A DNA stretch of 64,000 bases, taken from Pseudomonas sp. CHM02. GTDB lineage: Bacteria > Pseudomonadota > Gammaproteobacteria > Pseudomonadales > Pseudomonadaceae. The translations under genes and the position numbers were made by a program. Shown piece by piece: positions 62,862 to 64,000 of this stretch; the stretch's first letter is position 1, and each line of letters begins with the position of its first letter. The notes under the pieces are model-generated. The model was not told the origin of the DNA and searched no databases. It was given only the letters and a program-made list of their open reading frames with translations. Where the stretch lies: the NCBI RefSeq assembly GCF_000612585.1, contig NZ_JFCA01000003.1, positions 140,067 to 204,066 of the forward strand. Direction: 5' to 3'.

Positions 62862-62871
62862 CCCCCCCCCC
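62862..62871 (+). repeat. Run of ten C residues in the leader of the desaturase gene
   Basis: Ten consecutive C bases lie 20 bases before the ATG and 6 bases before the ribosome binding site GGAG. It is the longest homopolymer I noticed in the window. Confidence 0.95.
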
Positions 62872-62891
62872 GCTTGCGGAGAACAATAACA

Positions 62892-63977
62892 ATGCCTGAA
62901 CACACCGCTCCTATCACGCGTCGCGACTACAGCCTCACTGGCCCCGAAGCCGCCCGCGCCTTTGATAAAGGCCTGGTCTCGGCCAGTTGGTACCAATCCC
63001 CCATCTCACGTAAGCGCATGAAAGAACTTATGCAGCGCCGCGACGGCCCGGCCCTGCTCGACACCGCTATCTGGGTGAGCGCGCTGTTCGCCACCGGGTT
63101 TGGTGGCTACTGGTTCTGGGGCACCTGGGCCTGTGTGCCGTTCTTCCTCGCCTATGGCGTGCTCTACGGCACCGGGTCCAACCCGCGCTGGCATGAAACC
63201 GGTCACGGCACCGCGTTCAAGACCCGCTGGATGAACGACGTGCTCTATCAGGTCGCCAGCTTCATGTGCATCTTCGAACCCCACGTATGGCGCTGGAGCC
63301 ATGCCCGCCATCACACAGACACCATCGTGGTCGGCCGCGACCCGGAGATCGTCGAACCGCGCCCGCCGAGCTTCTTGATGATGTTCTTGAGCCTGTTCAA
63401 CCTGCCCCTGGCCTGGAAGACGTTCAGCGGCGTGGTGCGCCATGCCATTGGCAAGATGAGTGCCCAGGAGGCGGACTTCATTCCTGAATCCGAATGGCCG
63501 AAGGTGTTTCGCGCGGCACGCATCTGGGTCGGCATCTACGCCGTGGTGATTGGCACCGCCTTGTACCTGCATAGCTGGCTGCCGCTGATGCTGGTTGGCC
63601 TGCCGAGCCTCTACGGCGCCTGGCTGGGTTACCTGTTTGGCCTCACCCAGCATGTCGGCTTGGCCGAAGACGTGCTGGACCACCGCAGCAACTGCCGCAC
63701 CATCTACATGAACCGCGTGCTGCGCTTTATCTACATGGATATGAACTACCACCTCGAACACCACATGTACCCGATGGTGCCGTACCACGCGCTCGCACAA
63801 TTGCACGAAGAAATCCGCAGCGACTGCCCGCCGCCGTACGCCAACCTGTTCGAGGCGTACAAGGAAATCTTGCCGACGATCTGGAAGCAGCGCAGCGACC
63901 CGAGCTACTTCATCCAGCGCCCAACCCATGGTAGTGAGCGAGCTTGCTCGCGCTGGGCTGCGCAGCAGCCCCAGTAA
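62892..63977 (+). CDS. Membrane fatty-acid-desaturase-fold oxygenase, MocD-like
   Basis: A 361-residue di-iron membrane enzyme. The three histidine boxes are RWHETGHG (about residue 105), WSHARHHTD (about 140) and LEHHMYPMVPYH (about 292), with two hydrophobic hairpins between them. The overall sequence resembles the hydrocarbon oxygenase MocD of rhizopine catabolism more than acyl-lipid desaturases, but that is from memory; a partner ferredoxin gene would lie beyond the window. The start at 62892 follows GGAG. The last 14 or so codons (after QRPTH) are made of a REP element, so the native C-terminus has been replaced. Confidence 0.82.
   Translation: MPEHTAPITRRDYSLTGPEAARAFDKGLVSASWYQSPISRKRMKELMQRRDGPALLDTAIWVSALFATGFGGYWFWGTWACVPFFLAYGVLYGTGSNPRWHETGHGTAFKTRWMNDVLYQVASFMCIFEPHVWRWSHARHHTDTIVVGRDPEIVEPRPPSFLMMFLSLFNLPLAWKTFSGVVRHAIGKMSAQEADFIPESEWPKVFRAARIWVGIYAVVIGTALYLHSWLPLMLVGLPSLYGAWLGYLFGLTQHVGLAEDVLDHRSNCRTIYMNRVLRFIYMDMNYHLEHHMYPMVPYHALAQLHEEIRSDCPPPYANLFEAYKEILPTIWKQRSDPSYFIQRPTHGSERACSRWAAQQPQ
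63934..63973. repeat. REP element inside the 3' end of the desaturase gene
   Basis: The sequence beginning GTGAGCGAGCTTGCTCGCGC and ending GCAGCAGCCCCA follows the same plan as the REP at 8821-8861 (head hairpin then GCTGGG...CCCA stem). The gene's stop codon TAA follows directly at 63975. Confidence 0.85.
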
Positions 63978-64000
63978 ACCCACCGCGTTCTTTCAGACAA

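Overview
The window is from a fluorescent-group Pseudomonas. Base composition is GC-rich with strong Pseudomonas codon use. Several proteins read almost residue for residue like Pseudomonas families (XenA, YghU, the RtcR/RtcB/RtcA set, XylFGH, a PctA-type chemoreceptor), and Pseudomonas REP elements occur at several places. No rRNA, tRNA, CRISPR array, transposase, integrase or replication origin was seen.

Layout. 1-5 kb: the 5' two thirds of an acyl-CoA synthetase gene (runs off the left edge), a secreted lipase, and a divergent LysR regulator / methylmalonate-semialdehyde dehydrogenase pair. 5-11.7 kb: a D-xylose block (xylA, xylF, xylG, xylH on minus, xylR on plus), with a large REP palindrome between xylA and xylF and no xylulokinase. 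11.6-47.6 kb: a metallophore island. One minus-strand run of fourteen genes holds two NRPSs, two YbtP/YbtQ-like ABC half-transporters, a saccharopine-dehydrogenase-like reductase, two free-standing NRPS-type methyltransferases, a P450, a thiazolinyl imine reductase, a VOC protein, and salicylate loading and synthesis genes (pchD, pchC, pchB, pchA). Facing it on plus are an ABC ATPase, an ABC-2 permease fused to a degenerate M1 peptidase, and a TonB receptor. A second, paralogous receptor follows on minus, then an AraC/PchR-type regulator. 47.7-58.4 kb: chemoreceptor, bestrophin, phosphoesterase, ArsR/xenA, glutathione transferase, AraC/MFS pair, yghU. 56.8-61.7 kb: an RNA-repair locus (rtcR, rtcB, RlaP-like nucleotidyltransferase, rtcA) with a sigma-54 promoter. 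61.7-64 kb: a LacI regulator divergent from a MocD-like desaturase.

The metallophore island is the centrepiece. PchA and PchB would make salicylate from chorismate and PchD would load it on the aryl carrier of NRPS1. NRPS1 (ArCP-Cy-A-PCP-Cy-A-PCP) and NRPS2 (docking-Cy-A-MT-PCP-TE) would add three cyclised Cys/Ser/Thr-type residues. There is no polyketide module, so the assembly logic is that of coelibactin (salicylate plus three cysteines) rather than pyochelin (two) or yersiniabactin (PKS-NRPS). The extra reductase, P450, VOC protein and two methyltransferases imply a tailored product that I cannot name. Fur-box-like sequences lie at both divergent promoters. One sequence resembling a Zur box lies at the start of the second receptor. 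The island abuts xylR directly: the 3' ends of xylR and pchA overlap by 113 bp.
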